DNA of 64,000 nucleotides from Albirhodobacter sp042466415 (GCF_042466415.1 NZ_JAXHCH010000002.1:868001-932000); one strand, 5' to 3'; numbered from the stretch's first letter, positions 9,570 through 18,635 are shown. Notes: generated by a model from the letters alone, not told the origin. Made by a program: numbers and translations.

Positions 9570-10061
9570 TCAGAGCCACAAGACCTCATCACTTGGGAGA
9601 GGGGATGATGTCGCGCCAGTCGACTTGTCAAACCTTGAAACAAGGTCTCGTAAAACAACCGGTGCGAGAACAGCGTCTTTCGATACCGCTAAATCGTTTG
9701 GCACAAGTGTTGCAAGCACACCAGTCAAACGCGAAAGGTCTTCTAGTGTTTGGGTCAGGCGATCAATTTGCTGTAGACCCTTAATGGCTGCCTGACTGCC
9801 GGCCGGATCAAACTGGCACATCGATAAAGCTATCTGAACATCGCCAGCCAGATGCGCGAGAAGGCCAAGCTCGTCTGAGACTTGATGGGTCAGAACGGCA
9901 AGGTCAAGGTGTTCTGACGACGCGTCAACGCGTACCTGCGCGCCGCAAGTTCCATGATGTGTGAGCGGCGCCGTTTGAATTTCTGCCGCCCACCGGGTTT
10001 CAGGGCCCGCTTCATTTTTGCAACTGGCGGGTGACCGGATGATCTTCGATCCTATGCTCAT
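9570..10061 (-). CDS. Candidate CheZ/CheT-like chemotaxis phosphatase
   Basis: A 163-residue soluble protein with no family I can name for certain. Its start overlaps the cheY stop as ATGA, which supports the minus strand as coding and suggests translational coupling to cheY. Residues 50-120 look like two long amphipathic helices. The second contains D100-R-L-T-Q104, a DxxxQ arrangement like the catalytic D143/Q147 of CheZ (QDLTGQ). CheT of Sinorhizobium meliloti, the last gene of that chemotaxis operon, is a phosphatase reported to have a DxxxQ motif and little overall similarity to CheZ. I infer a role in dephosphorylating a CheY. The first 45 residues and last 20 look disordered. The function is unproven. 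Confidence 0.55.
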   Translation of the reverse strand: MSIGSKIIRSPASCKNEAGPETRWAAEIQTAPLTHHGTCGAQVRVDASSEHLDLAVLTHQVSDELGLLAHLAGDVQIALSMCQFDPAGSQAAIKGLQQIDRLTQTLEDLSRLTGVLATLVPNDLAVSKDAVLAPVVLRDLVSRFDKSTGATSSPLPSDEVLWL

Positions 10062-10444
10062 AACCGGCCAACCACTGCCTCGATACAGGTTCTCAAATCT
10101 TGAGTGGCAAACGGCTTTTTAATGAAATTGTTCATGCCGAATTTCCTTCCGGTATCGATAATCTCTTTATCGGCTCTCCCCGTGATCAAAATGAACCCAA
10201 CTCCTTTCGTTTTCGCGTCGCTTCTGAGTGCGTGAAGGAGATGAAGGCCATCCATACCCGGCATATTGTAATCCGATATCACGAGATGAACGGGCGATTT
10301 CGCGATGCCGGCAAGTGCCGCTTGCCCATCGGCCGCATAGCTCACTTGACGAACACCCATTGCATCAAGTGCCTGAATGATCAGGCCGCGGCTTGTGGAC
10401 ATATCATCGACAACCATTACCCGTAGCTGGTCTCTTAGAGCCAT
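10058..10444 (-). CDS. cheY: Chemotaxis response regulator CheY (second copy)
   Basis: Single receiver domain of 128 residues. The acidic pair is D13-D14, the phosphoacceptor D58 (ISDYNMPGMDG), the switch threonine T88 (LITG) and the conserved lysine K110 (KKPF). It lies between cheR (1-bp TAATG overlap) and the DxxxQ protein (ATGA overlap). In alphaproteobacteria with two CheYs one usually drives the flagellar motor and the other acts as a phosphate sink. The position after cheR resembles motor-type CheY2 of rhizobia, but the sequence alone does not decide which role this one has. Confidence 0.92.
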   Translation of the reverse strand: MALRDQLRVMVVDDMSTSRGLIIQALDAMGVRQVSYAADGQAALAGIAKSPVHLVISDYNMPGMDGLHLLHALRSDAKTKGVGFILITGRADKEIIDTGRKFGMNNFIKKPFATQDLRTCIEAVVGRL

Positions 10445-11316
10445 TAGAATTCTCCGCTTTCAGAGGCGATTTGTAGGGGGCGGCGATAGGTCGTGATGCC
10501 TGCGGTGATGAGCTTGAACCCTTGCTCCAACGGAACCCGCTCTGAGTGACCTACATGCAGATACCCGCCAGGAATGAGAGCGGCCTCAAAGCGCCGCCAG
10601 AGTGTGATTTCGGCCTCCGTATCAAAGTAGATCACGACGTTTCGACAGAATATAATGTCAAATTTGCCCTGCATCGGCCATGGCGAGTGCAAGTTTAGCT
10701 CACGGAACGTGATCATGTTGCGAAGCTTTGGCACCGCTCGATATTGGTCGTCATCGGACAAAAAATATTTGTGGCGCAAGGCCTGAGGAATTGCCTCAAC
10801 CGTTGACTGATTGTACCGCGCCTCGGCACCGTAAGCGACCATGACCGGATCGATATCACTCGCGAGGATGCGGATGTCGAGTTTCTCTACATCCGGTGCA
10901 AGTTCCGCTAATGTCATCGCGATCGAATAAGCTTCCTGCCCGTTCGATGCGCCGGCCGACCAAATCCTGACACGGCCGCCTGCGCGTGCGTGTTCAATCA
11001 GCGGCGGCAAGCTTTGCTCCCGCAAAAAGTCGAAGTGGTGGTTTTCGCGAAAGAAATTCGTCACGTTCGTCGTCAGGGCCGAAATCATCTGCTTTCGTTC
11101 GGATGCGCCGTCACCCGTCTGCACGAAATCGATATAGCCCTGATAATCTTGAATTTTCAACGCGCGCAGACGCTTGGCCAACCGAGACTGCACCATTGAA
11201 GCCTTGCCCTCTGCAAGGACAATGCCCGAATCTTGATGAAGAATCCGTGCGATCGAGGCCAACTCGGAATCCGTCGGTGGGCCCGCAGTGAGTCCGGAAA
11301 GTGCGTGTTGCGTCAT
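10444..11316 (-). CDS. cheR: Chemotaxis protein methyltransferase CheR
   Basis: Transfers methyl groups from S-adenosylmethionine to receptor glutamates. The 290-residue protein has the N-terminal helical domain with TTNVTNFFRE near residue 82, the SAM-binding loop WSAGASNGQEAYSI near 119, the FCRNVVIYFD strand and GHSE near the end. The receptor encoded at 3719-6913 ends in a pentapeptide of the kind bound by the CheR beta-subdomain, so tethered methylation is plausible. The start overlaps the cheW stop by 4 bp. Confidence 0.95.
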   Translation of the reverse strand: MTQHALSGLTAGPPTDSELASIARILHQDSGIVLAEGKASMVQSRLAKRLRALKIQDYQGYIDFVQTGDGASERKQMISALTTNVTNFFRENHHFDFLREQSLPPLIEHARAGGRVRIWSAGASNGQEAYSIAMTLAELAPDVEKLDIRILASDIDPVMVAYGAEARYNQSTVEAIPQALRHKYFLSDDDQYRAVPKLRNMITFRELNLHSPWPMQGKFDIIFCRNVVIYFDTEAEITLWRRFEAALIPGGYLHVGHSERVPLEQGFKLITAGITTYRRPLQIASESGEF

Positions 11317-11780
11317 GCTGCTTCAACTCGGCTTTCTGGAAGGACTGCCGTGAGGTCGAGAACACGGATCATACCGCCATCAACAATCGTCAACGCACTG
11401 ATGAAACTGTGCGCCGTGTCCGCCGCAAGTTCCGGGGGGGCTTGCAGGTCACTCATCGGTAAGGCGAGGATGTCAGAGACAGCATCTACAAGGAGGCCTG
11501 CTGATTGGTTGCCGACTTGGACAACGATGATGACGTTCCTCGCATCTCCGGCCACGGGCGCCATACCGAGGCGTGTCGATAGATCAACGACGGGTAAGAC
11601 CGTCCCGCGAAGATTGATGACCCCGCGCACATATGCGGGCGCATGCGGTAAGGGAGTCGCCCGTGTCCATCCTCTGATCTCACGGACCGACATAATGTCG
11701 ACGCTATATTCTTGTTCAGCCAAACGGAACGACAGCAACTCGATTTCAGCGTTGGGAGTGTGGTTTTCCATGAGTGTCAT
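11313..11780 (-). CDS. cheW: Chemotaxis coupling protein CheW
   Basis: Scaffold linking receptors to the CheA kinase. The 155-residue protein shows the CheW/SH3-like fold: LSFRLAEQEYSVDIMSVREI near residue 18, RGVINLRGTVLPVVDL near 54 and GLLVDAVSDIL near 96. I use ATG 11780, which overlaps the cheA TGA as ATGA; 11 more codons are open upstream but lie inside cheA. Only one cheW is present in the window. Confidence 0.94.
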   Translation of the reverse strand: MTLMENHTPNAEIELLSFRLAEQEYSVDIMSVREIRGWTRATPLPHAPAYVRGVINLRGTVLPVVDLSTRLGMAPVAGDARNVIIVVQVGNQSAGLLVDAVSDILALPMSDLQAPPELAADTAHSFISALTIVDGGMIRVLDLTAVLPESRVEAA

Positions 11781-14056
11781 CCTGCTAGGGGAAGTGTGGC
11801 GGTTTTCGTGCACCCCGATGCATTCAATACGAGGTCCGCGGGATCGAGGATCAAGGCGATTTGCCCATCCCCGAGAATTGTGGCGGCCGCGACGCCTGGT
11901 ATGACGCCGTAGCTTTGTTGCAGGCCCTTAATAACGACCTGCCGCTGCTCCATAATCGCGTCGACAATCAAGGCGCTGCGGCTGCCGTCCTCTTTGGAGG
12001 TAAGAAGCACGACGCCGCCCTCGTAGTTTTCCTTAATTGTGCGGTAGCCGAGCTCAGCGCCAAGATCATACAGCGGGACAAATTCACCACGAACATGAAC
12101 AACGTTGGTCTGGGGCCCGAGTGATCGGATGTCGTCGGGCCCTAAAGTCGCGGTTTCCAAAATGGAATTGAGCGGCACAATCAGTGTTTGATCCGCAACG
12201 CTCACCACCATCCCGTCGAGCACGGCGAGCGTCAGAGGCAGAGAAATCGAGAATTTTGTGCCTTTGTTGCGCTCCGAGGTGATAGTAATGCGGCCACCCA
12301 ATCCTTGGATCGCTTGCTTGACCACATCCATACCGACGCCGCGGCCGGACAGGGCCGATATCGTCGAAGCGGTCGAAAATCCGGGCAAGAACAGCAGATT
12401 ATCAATCTCGGTATCGCTGAGCATCGAATTTTTAGGAATCAATCCCTTGGACTCTGCTATCTCTTTGACACGAGGCCGGTTGATCCCAGCACCGTCATCG
12501 GAAATCTCGATAACGACACGGCCCGAGCGATGTTGCGCGGAAAGCGTGATAACGCCTTCGGGGGGTTTGCCCGATGCGATACGCTCCTCTCGCGTTTCAA
12601 GACCGTGATCAACCGCGTTGCGGATCATATGCGTCAGGGGATCGGCGAGCCGTTCAATGACCGTTTTATCCACCTCTGTCGCCTCGCCTTCGGTCTTCAG
12701 GCGTAGGTCTTTGCTCACTGCCGCCGAAGCTTCACGCACGATCCGCGCCATGCGTTGGAACAAAGGTTTGACGGGCTGTGCGCGGATCATCATCACGCTG
12801 TCTTGGATGTCGCGCGTCAGCATCATAAAGGCTTCGAGGCCGGTCATTACCGTCGAATTCGGTGGCAAGCCCGCTTCTGCAACGCTCTGCGATAGCATGG
12901 CCTGATTGATGACCAGTTCCCCGACAAGATTGACCAATCTGTCGATCCGCTCGATGTCAACGCGCACTGTTTCCGAGGTTACAGGTTTTTGCGCGCCACG
13001 CGGGCTCGCTGCCTGCTCGCTCAAGGGGGCAGGGCTGGAGGCTGCGGCGACGGGTTGAGTGTCCGTTTCAAGGGGAGCGATCACGGCCTGCTGCATCATA
13101 TCGCTGTTTGTGATCTCGTCGATATCGGGAATGGGCTCAATCTTTGCCAGCTGGACCAACTGGATGGACTCTTTCGGCGCGGGAAAGGTAGGCGGCTCGG
13201 GCGCATCCACCTCATGCGATATCGAGAGCGTGCAGACGTCCTCAACGAAGATGAAAATCTCGCGGATTTCTTCCTCGGTGACAGTCGCTGGCACGCTAAC
13301 AGTCCACGACAAAAGGGATGTCTCAACGTCCAACTCGTCGAGGGGGGGGATCTCTCGCGCGTTGCAGGTAACTTGCGTGGCGCCGAGGCCCGCGAGCCCC
13401 TTGAGGATGTAGAGCGGTTCGTTTCCGGACCGGTAGAGCCCTTCTTGCGGGACGAACTGCACGCGCCAAGGCCGCGACGGAACGCCTGCTTCATCTTCGG
13501 GCAGTGAAGACGCCGCGTCGGCCGAAATTGTGCCTGCTTGTTCATCTGAATGCTCTGGAAGCGCGGGCAAACTTATCGCGTCGTCGGCCGTCTCCTCAAA
13601 GTCGAACGACAGCGTCATTGGCACGAAGTCGCTCACCTCGTCTTCTGGTTCTGCGGCCGCGCCTTCGCCATTGTTCAGCGCCTTTTCCATCTCTTGCAGC
13701 AGCTCTTCCGCTCCCTCCGGGCCCGGGCCTGAATCGCGCGCGGCGCGAACGTGGTCTTGCAAGAAATCTGCCGCGTGGAAAAACTGTTTTACGCGCTCCG
13801 GCGTGAGATCCAATCGCCCCGCGCGCAGCTCGTCGAGTACGGTCTCAAAGCGATGCGCGAAGGCAACGAGTGCGTTGAGGCCAAAAGCGCCGGCGCCCCC
13901 CTTGATCGAATGGACCGCCCGAAACACGACATTGATCGTTTCATTGTCATGCGCATCTTCATCCATCAGGCAAAGTGCGTCTTGGAGGCTTTCCAGAAGC
14001 TCGTCGCATTCAACGAAAAACGATGCGCGGATTTCTTCCATCGGGTCCAATGCCAT
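11777..14056 (-). CDS. cheA: Chemotaxis histidine kinase CheA
   Basis: Central kinase that phosphorylates CheY and CheB in response to receptors. The 759-residue protein has, in order: the P1 HPt domain with phospho-histidine H49 (AVHSIKGGAGAFG); an acidic linker; a P2-like region around 190-290; the P3 dimerisation helices; the P4 ATPase domain with its N box (NAVDHGLETREER), G1 box (SDDGAGI) and G2 box (SGRGVGMDVV); and the CheW-like P5 domain (about 620-755). The region between P1 and P3 contains Glu/Pro-rich, low-complexity linkers. It sits between the first cheY, 10 bp upstream, and cheW. Confidence 0.97.
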   Translation of the reverse strand: MALDPMEEIRASFFVECDELLESLQDALCLMDEDAHDNETINVVFRAVHSIKGGAGAFGLNALVAFAHRFETVLDELRAGRLDLTPERVKQFFHAADFLQDHVRAARDSGPGPEGAEELLQEMEKALNNGEGAAAEPEDEVSDFVPMTLSFDFEETADDAISLPALPEHSDEQAGTISADAASSLPEDEAGVPSRPWRVQFVPQEGLYRSGNEPLYILKGLAGLGATQVTCNAREIPPLDELDVETSLLSWTVSVPATVTEEEIREIFIFVEDVCTLSISHEVDAPEPPTFPAPKESIQLVQLAKIEPIPDIDEITNSDMMQQAVIAPLETDTQPVAAASSPAPLSEQAASPRGAQKPVTSETVRVDIERIDRLVNLVGELVINQAMLSQSVAEAGLPPNSTVMTGLEAFMMLTRDIQDSVMMIRAQPVKPLFQRMARIVREASAAVSKDLRLKTEGEATEVDKTVIERLADPLTHMIRNAVDHGLETREERIASGKPPEGVITLSAQHRSGRVVIEISDDGAGINRPRVKEIAESKGLIPKNSMLSDTEIDNLLFLPGFSTASTISALSGRGVGMDVVKQAIQGLGGRITITSERNKGTKFSISLPLTLAVLDGMVVSVADQTLIVPLNSILETATLGPDDIRSLGPQTNVVHVRGEFVPLYDLGAELGYRTIKENYEGGVVLLTSKEDGSRSALIVDAIMEQRQVVIKGLQQSYGVIPGVAAATILGDGQIALILDPADLVLNASGCTKTATLPLAG

Positions 14057-14066
14057 GGCCGCCCCC

Positions 14067-14432
14067 TTATCCTGCGACCATATGCAAGGCTTTAACGAGT
14101 TTGACAGGGTCGAACGGTTTCACAATCCATCCCGTCGCCCCCGCCGCCCGTGCGCGCGCCTTTAACTCGGGGGCGGATTCGGTGGTGAGAACAAGGATCG
14201 GTGTGGCGCGGTGTTTTTCTTGGCTACGGACCGCCTCCATAAAGCCGAACCCGTCGAGCCGAGGCATGTTGATGTCTGAGATAATTGCATCGGGCGCGAT
14301 GCCTTCGAGCACTTCGAGCCCGTGCATCCCGTCCTCTGCGAGATGGAGCGTGATCCCCGCCTCCATCAGTGTCAGCCTCAGCATGTCTCGAATGGTGCGG
14401 CTATCATCTACCGCGAGCACTGTCAGGCTCAT
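14067..14432 (-). CDS. cheY: Chemotaxis response regulator CheY (first copy)
   Basis: Receiver-only protein of 121 residues with D9-D10, phosphoacceptor D53 (ISDINMPRLDG), T83 (VLTT) and K105 (VKPF). It overlaps the upstream STAS gene by 4 bp and lies directly before cheA, the position held by the phosphate-sink CheY1 in rhizobial che operons. A sink role is therefore plausible but not shown by the residues themselves. Confidence 0.93.
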   Translation of the reverse strand: MSLTVLAVDDSRTIRDMLRLTLMEAGITLHLAEDGMHGLEVLEGIAPDAIISDINMPRLDGFGFMEAVRSQEKHRATPILVLTTESAPELKARARAAGATGWIVKPFDPVKLVKALHMVAG

Positions 14433-14704
14433 GCCTCGACCTCCGTTTGCAACGCATCGATCTCAAGGCCGAACTGCGCGATGGTTTCGTCAAATGCCTC
14501 AGAACGAGGATAAATCTCGAATGTATGTCCGGAGAGGCCCGCCGCATGGTTAGCTGCAATCAGGGCCTGAACGCCGAGCGCCCCCAGATGGGTGACGTGC
14601 GAGGCATCCACCTGAAGATTCGCGCCCAAGGCCGATCGAATATCGGCCGCGACCGTCGCCACGTTGGACAGATCGATCCGTTGCGGAAGGGCGATCACCA
14701 TCAT
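14429..14704 (-). CDS. STAS-domain chemotaxis protein (CheS-like position)
   Basis: A 91-residue protein with a STAS-like pattern: beta strand, then VDASHVTHLGALGVQALIAAN, the region that in anti-sigma antagonists carries the phosphorylatable serine (here the site reads T-H-L-G-A-L). It is the first gene of the minus-strand operon, directly before cheY-cheA. That is the position of the small cheS gene in Sinorhizobium meliloti, whose product binds CheA and speeds loss of phosphate from CheY1. Equivalence to CheS is inferred from position and size only. ATG 14704 and ATG 14701 are both possible starts. Confidence 0.75.
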   Translation of the reverse strand: MMVIALPQRIDLSNVATVAADIRSALGANLQVDASHVTHLGALGVQALIAANHAAGLSGHTFEIYPRSEAFDETIAQFGLEIDALQTEVEA

Positions 14705-14875
14705 GCGACACCCGCTTGAATTGATTTTACGAAAAGGCGCACTTTCATTCCCTTTCTTTCGAACATGACTGAGGGATAAGCCCTAGCTGTTAAGAATGGC
14801 TTGACGCGGATCACTTTTCGTATCGCCGTCTGTCATTTCAAAGTCCGGCCGCCCGAAACGCACGGGATGAAGCAT

Positions 14876-14906
14876 AAAAAAAGACCGCCCGCGCATGCGG
14901 ACGGCC
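14876..14906 (-). terminator. Rho-independent terminator after glk
   Basis: On the minus strand GGCCGTCCGC and GCGGGCGGTC form a 10-bp stem with two G-T pairs and a 4-base loop, followed directly by seven T. It lies 26 bases after the glk stop and ends the aglR-bgl-glk transcript. Confidence 0.85.
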
Positions 14907-14931
14907 TATTTTGTCTTTATGTTTTCGTCAG

Positions 14932-15891
14932 TTAAGCGTTTCGTAGCGCGCGAAGATACGCCGCGCACCCCGTCAGCGCAGCAAAATCATCCTCAATCAC
15001 CGAGATCGGGAAAGAGCCCAGAAATTCCGAAAAACGCCCTTTGTCGCGGAATGCATCAATGAAACCAAGGGCGACGAGATGGGGCGCGAGGGCGCGCGCA
15101 ACCGATCCGCACAGATAAATACCGCCAAACGGCAGGTGAACCAGCGCCTGATCCCCGATCACCACACCGAGGATTTTCGCCACGAGACGCGCCGTTTCCT
15201 TCGCGTGAGAATCGCCCTGATCGAGCGCCTCCATGATGTCCTCGCCCTTCATCCGCGTGGGGCCGTGCAAATGGGTGTGCACATGCACCAATCCGCGGCC
15301 CGACAAGACATCCTCAACTGAGGCAAATCCGTCTGAACCTGCGAGCGCCCTTGCGAGGCGCAGCATAGCCTCGTCGCGCACGGGAAGCGTAATGTGGCCG
15401 CTTTCGGAGGGTGCGACATAGCGCAGCTTGGGCGTTTCGTGCACGGGCGCGCAATTGAACCCCGTCCCGATCCCGATCACGAGCCGGGTCGCATCGGTGG
15501 CCGCTGTTTGGCCATCAACCAGCAACCGCAAGGCGTTTTTCGAGATATGCCCCAACGCCTGACCCTGCGCTTGCAGATCATTGAGAACAGCGGCCCGCGA
15601 CGCGCCGCTGGCCTTGGCCAAAGCCTCTGGCTTGATTTCCCAATCGAGATTGGTCATCCGCGCCACACCGTTGGAAATCGGCCCTGCAACCGCGACGCAA
15701 ATATCGTCGCATGCCGCGATGCCTTCCTCGGCAAGATACTGCGTCACAATCGCCTCAAAACCGCTATGCCCGCGGTTCGCATAGCGCCGGATCGTCTTTT
15801 GATCCATCACACCATCACGTGCAATCGCGAGCCGGCTATTGGTGCCACCTACATCGGCAAGAAGCGAAAACGAGGTTTTTGTCAGGGTCAT
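14932..15891 (-). CDS. glk: Glucokinase
   Basis: Phosphorylates glucose with ATP to glucose-6-phosphate. The 319-residue length and ADVGGTNSRLAI near residue 11 (phosphate loop) match the proteobacterial Glk family, as does GIGTGFNCAPV near 142. I start at ATG 15891, 9 bp after the beta-glucosidase stop; the 14 extra codons upstream have no support. In this locus it would capture the glucose released by the AglA alpha-glucosidase and the beta-glucosidase, feeding it into the Entner-Doudoroff or pentose route. It is the last gene of the leftward aglR unit. Confidence 0.93.
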   Translation of the reverse strand: MTLTKTSFSLLADVGGTNSRLAIARDGVMDQKTIRRYANRGHSGFEAIVTQYLAEEGIAACDDICVAVAGPISNGVARMTNLDWEIKPEALAKASGASRAAVLNDLQAQGQALGHISKNALRLLVDGQTAATDATRLVIGIGTGFNCAPVHETPKLRYVAPSESGHITLPVRDEAMLRLARALAGSDGFASVEDVLSGRGLVHVHTHLHGPTRMKGEDIMEALDQGDSHAKETARLVAKILGVVIGDQALVHLPFGGIYLCGSVARALAPHLVALGFIDAFRDKGRFSEFLGSFPISVIEDDFAALTGCAAYLRALRNA

Positions 15892-15899
15892 ATCAGGTC

Positions 15900-17333
15900 T
15901 CAACAGCCGAGCGCCTCGGCGAGGGCGTGCCACGACGCCTTGGGCGTGCGCACTTGGGTTTCAAAATCGACGTGGACAAGTCCGAAGCGCTTGTCGTAAC
16001 CGAGCGCCCATTCGTAATTGTCCAAAAGCGACCACGCAATATAGCCTTTGAGCGGAACGCCCGCATGAATTGCCGTCAGACACGCATCTAGATGCTGAGC
16101 GAAATAGTCGATCCGCACGCTATCCGCTACAAAATTCTGATTTGGGGCGCCGCGGGGGGCTGGTGCTGCGGCCTTACTGCCAATCTGGTCCGGGGCCGCC
16201 ATGCCATTTTCGGTAACGTAGAGCGGGAGATCGCCAGTATACTCGCGGGCGGTTCGGGTGAGGAACTCGTGGAGACCCTGCGGATAAATCTCCCAGCCCA
16301 TCGCGGTGAGCGGCCCTTGTGCGGGGGCTTCCTCATAATGCGGCCACAGAGGATCTCCGGCAATGAGGGCGCCTTTTCCGGTGGCGTCATTTGGCATGGT
16401 CGCGGCCTTCACCCGCTTACAGGTATAGTAATTCAGCCCTAGCCAGTCGATCGGGCTTTGGATGATCTCGAAATCATCCTCCCAGTTCGCCGGCATGTGA
16501 TCTTGGAAGCCCTGCATCACCAGATCAGGATATTCCCCCTTAAACAGGCCGCTGAGGAAGAACCGGTTGTAGATTGCATCATAAACCTCCGCTGCTTTTT
16601 GCGCAGGCTCGCTGTCATCCGCGGGAATGGCATATTCGAAGTTGCACACAGCACCAAGGTTATCCATCCCGCTTGCGCGCAGCGCTTGGATGGCCGTGCC
16701 ATGCGCGAGCATGATATGGTGCATCGCGGGAGCGGTGGCGCGGATGTCGCGCAGACCCGGCGCATGGTGCCCGTCAAAATGCGAGAGCCAGCCCACACAC
16801 CACGGCTCGTTGATCGGAGCCGTCGACCACAGCCGGTCGCCGTATTTCGTGGCAATGAACTCGGCGTAATCTCCGAACCGCCCCGCAATATCGCGGTTAC
16901 GCCATCCGCCTTGCTCGGCAAGCGCTTGCGGCAATTCCCAATGATACAGCGTCAGCGCAGGTTTAAGGCCGCGTTCCAGCATCCCGTCGATCAGGCGGTC
17001 ATAAAATGCGACACCTTCGCTATTGATGCACGATCCCGCAACGCCGATCCGCCCTTCGGGCATGATCCGTGCCCAACTCGTTGAGAAGCGGTAGATATCG
17101 AAACCCGCATCCGCCAGAAGATCGAGATCCTCGGGCCAGCGGTGATAATGATCACAGGCGACGGCGCCGTTCTCGCCTCGCACCACACGGCCTTCTTGCG
17201 CCGCAAACGCATCCCAATGCGTGGGGCCAGCGCCGCCGTATTTATGGCCTTCGATCTGATAAGCAGAGGTGGCCGCGCCGAATAGAAATCCCTGCGGGAA
17301 ATCGCTGCGGCGGGGCAGGGTGGAGATATCCAT
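15900..17333 (-). CDS. GH1 beta-glucosidase
   Basis: Hydrolyses terminal beta-linked glucose (or related sugars) from short glycosides. The 477-residue protein is a GH1 TIM barrel: FPQGFLFGAATSAYQIEG at residue 12, acid/base E176 in INEPW and nucleophile E375 in YVTENG. No signal peptide is seen, so it is cytoplasmic. A start at ATG 17333 gives the normal GH1 N-terminus; an additional 45 codons upstream are open but unlike the family. A 20-residue Ala/Pro-rich insertion follows the nucleophile motif. It lies 85 bp after aglR and 8 bp before glk on the same strand. That a beta-glucosidase is encoded beside an alpha-glucoside transporter suggests the locus handles more than one disaccharide. 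Confidence 0.92.
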   Translation of the reverse strand: MDISTLPRRSDFPQGFLFGAATSAYQIEGHKYGGAGPTHWDAFAAQEGRVVRGENGAVACDHYHRWPEDLDLLADAGFDIYRFSTSWARIMPEGRIGVAGSCINSEGVAFYDRLIDGMLERGLKPALTLYHWELPQALAEQGGWRNRDIAGRFGDYAEFIATKYGDRLWSTAPINEPWCVGWLSHFDGHHAPGLRDIRATAPAMHHIMLAHGTAIQALRASGMDNLGAVCNFEYAIPADDSEPAQKAAEVYDAIYNRFFLSGLFKGEYPDLVMQGFQDHMPANWEDDFEIIQSPIDWLGLNYYTCKRVKAATMPNDATGKGALIAGDPLWPHYEEAPAQGPLTAMGWEIYPQGLHEFLTRTAREYTGDLPLYVTENGMAAPDQIGSKAAAPAPRGAPNQNFVADSVRIDYFAQHLDACLTAIHAGVPLKGYIAWSLLDNYEWALGYDKRFGLVHVDFETQVRTPKASWHALAEALGC

Positions 17334-17418
17334 AAGGAACACTTTCAGAAAAGATGTTTCATGAGTTCGCGCGGTGTGGCTGTCGGCGCGCGGCACAGTG
17401 AGGGATGAACTTAAAGGA

Positions 17419-18540
17419 TCAGTCTCGCGCGACTGATTGGGTGATAAGGGCCACGCGGGGCGCACCATCTAACGGGAGGAGCGTTCTGTCTGCCCCGAGG
17501 CTATGGGGGGCGGGTCCCGTAGAGCGGCCCAGCACAAGGCTGGCCTCCATGAGGATGCTTTGATGTTGATCCAAGGGTTGGCCCGCATGGCGCGCGTCGA
17601 TCTGGGCCAAAAGCATCGCCGCCGCCTTGCGCCCGCCTTCGCGCACGGAGGAGCGTGTCGCCGTGAAGACCGGTTCGGCCTCCCCGTTGCGCAGATATCC
17701 CAGCTCGTCGTCATGCGTCACAATCGAAATATCGCGACCGATCTTCAAGCCTGCCTCCTCAACCGCGCGACGCACCCCCATCGCGGAGAGCAGGGAAGAC
17801 GTCACGAATGCGGTCGGCGGTTGCGTCAGGCCCAACATGAGCCGCGCATATTTCGCACCTTGCCCCTCGGTCATCTCGCCTTGGGTCATATACTGCGGAT
17901 TGATCGCAAGATTGCGCGCAACATGCGCGTTCTCAAACCCCGCCCGCCGCCGCGCCGCGAAATCCATCGTCTCCAACCCGTTGATCAGCGCAATTCGTTC
18001 ATGCCCCAAGTCCATCAGCAAACCGGTCGCCCGCTCGAAAGACCGAGCGTTGTTGACGTCGACCCAGTTATACCCCTGTTTGACCCCGCTGGAGCGCCCA
18101 TGCACGACAAAGGGGAGGTCCAGCTCCGTCAAAAGCGCAATCCGAGGATCGGAGTGGCGCGGCCCGTGGACAATGATCCCGTCGACATTTCCCTTCGCAT
18201 GCACCTCGCGGTAGGCGCGTTCCTCGTGATTGTCCGGCACGATCGACAAGATCATATCGTAGCCATGCGCCGAATACACCTCGCCCGCGCCCGCGATAAA
18301 ATCTGCGAACACGGGGTTTACGATTTCGTGCTGGGTGGTGATCGGAATGACGTGACCAATCGCCATCGAGCGCCCCGTCGCCAAACGCTTTGCCTGCGCG
18401 TTCGGGCGGTAATTGTGCAACTGCGCCGCCGCTTGCACGCGCATACGTGTCGCCTCCGAGACCTCCGGATAGCCATTCAAGGCGCGGCTGACCGTTGTCG
18501 GTGACAACTTCAGCAAGGCGGATAGGTCTTTCAGGTTCAT
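17419..18540 (-). CDS. aglR: LacI-family repressor of the agl locus
   Basis: DNA-binding regulator of 373 residues. The N-terminal helix-turn-helix contains LSPTTVSRALNGYPEVSEAT (residues 12-31) and the hinge helix follows; the rest is a periplasmic-binding-protein-like effector domain. It is transcribed away from aglE across a region holding two identical TCAAAGCGCTTTGA palindromes, one of which sits just after its own predicted promoter. I infer repression of both directions and autoregulation, with an alpha-glucoside or derived sugar as inducer. The name follows the aglR-aglEFGAK arrangement known in Sinorhizobium meliloti. ATG 18540 is preferred over the TTG at 18555. Confidence 0.88.
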   Translation of the reverse strand: MNLKDLSALLKLSPTTVSRALNGYPEVSEATRMRVQAAAQLHNYRPNAQAKRLATGRSMAIGHVIPITTQHEIVNPVFADFIAGAGEVYSAHGYDMILSIVPDNHEERAYREVHAKGNVDGIIVHGPRHSDPRIALLTELDLPFVVHGRSSGVKQGYNWVDVNNARSFERATGLLMDLGHERIALINGLETMDFAARRRAGFENAHVARNLAINPQYMTQGEMTEGQGAKYARLMLGLTQPPTAFVTSSLLSAMGVRRAVEEAGLKIGRDISIVTHDDELGYLRNGEAEPVFTATRSSVREGGRKAAAMLLAQIDARHAGQPLDQHQSILMEASLVLGRSTGPAPHSLGADRTLLPLDGAPRVALITQSVARD

Positions 18541-18635
18541 AGGCCTACTTTTCAAAAATAGCGCGCATCACAGCGCAATCACAGATGGATCGGCCGCCCT
18601 GACACAGCGCGTGCGCTCAAGGCGGATGGTGACGC

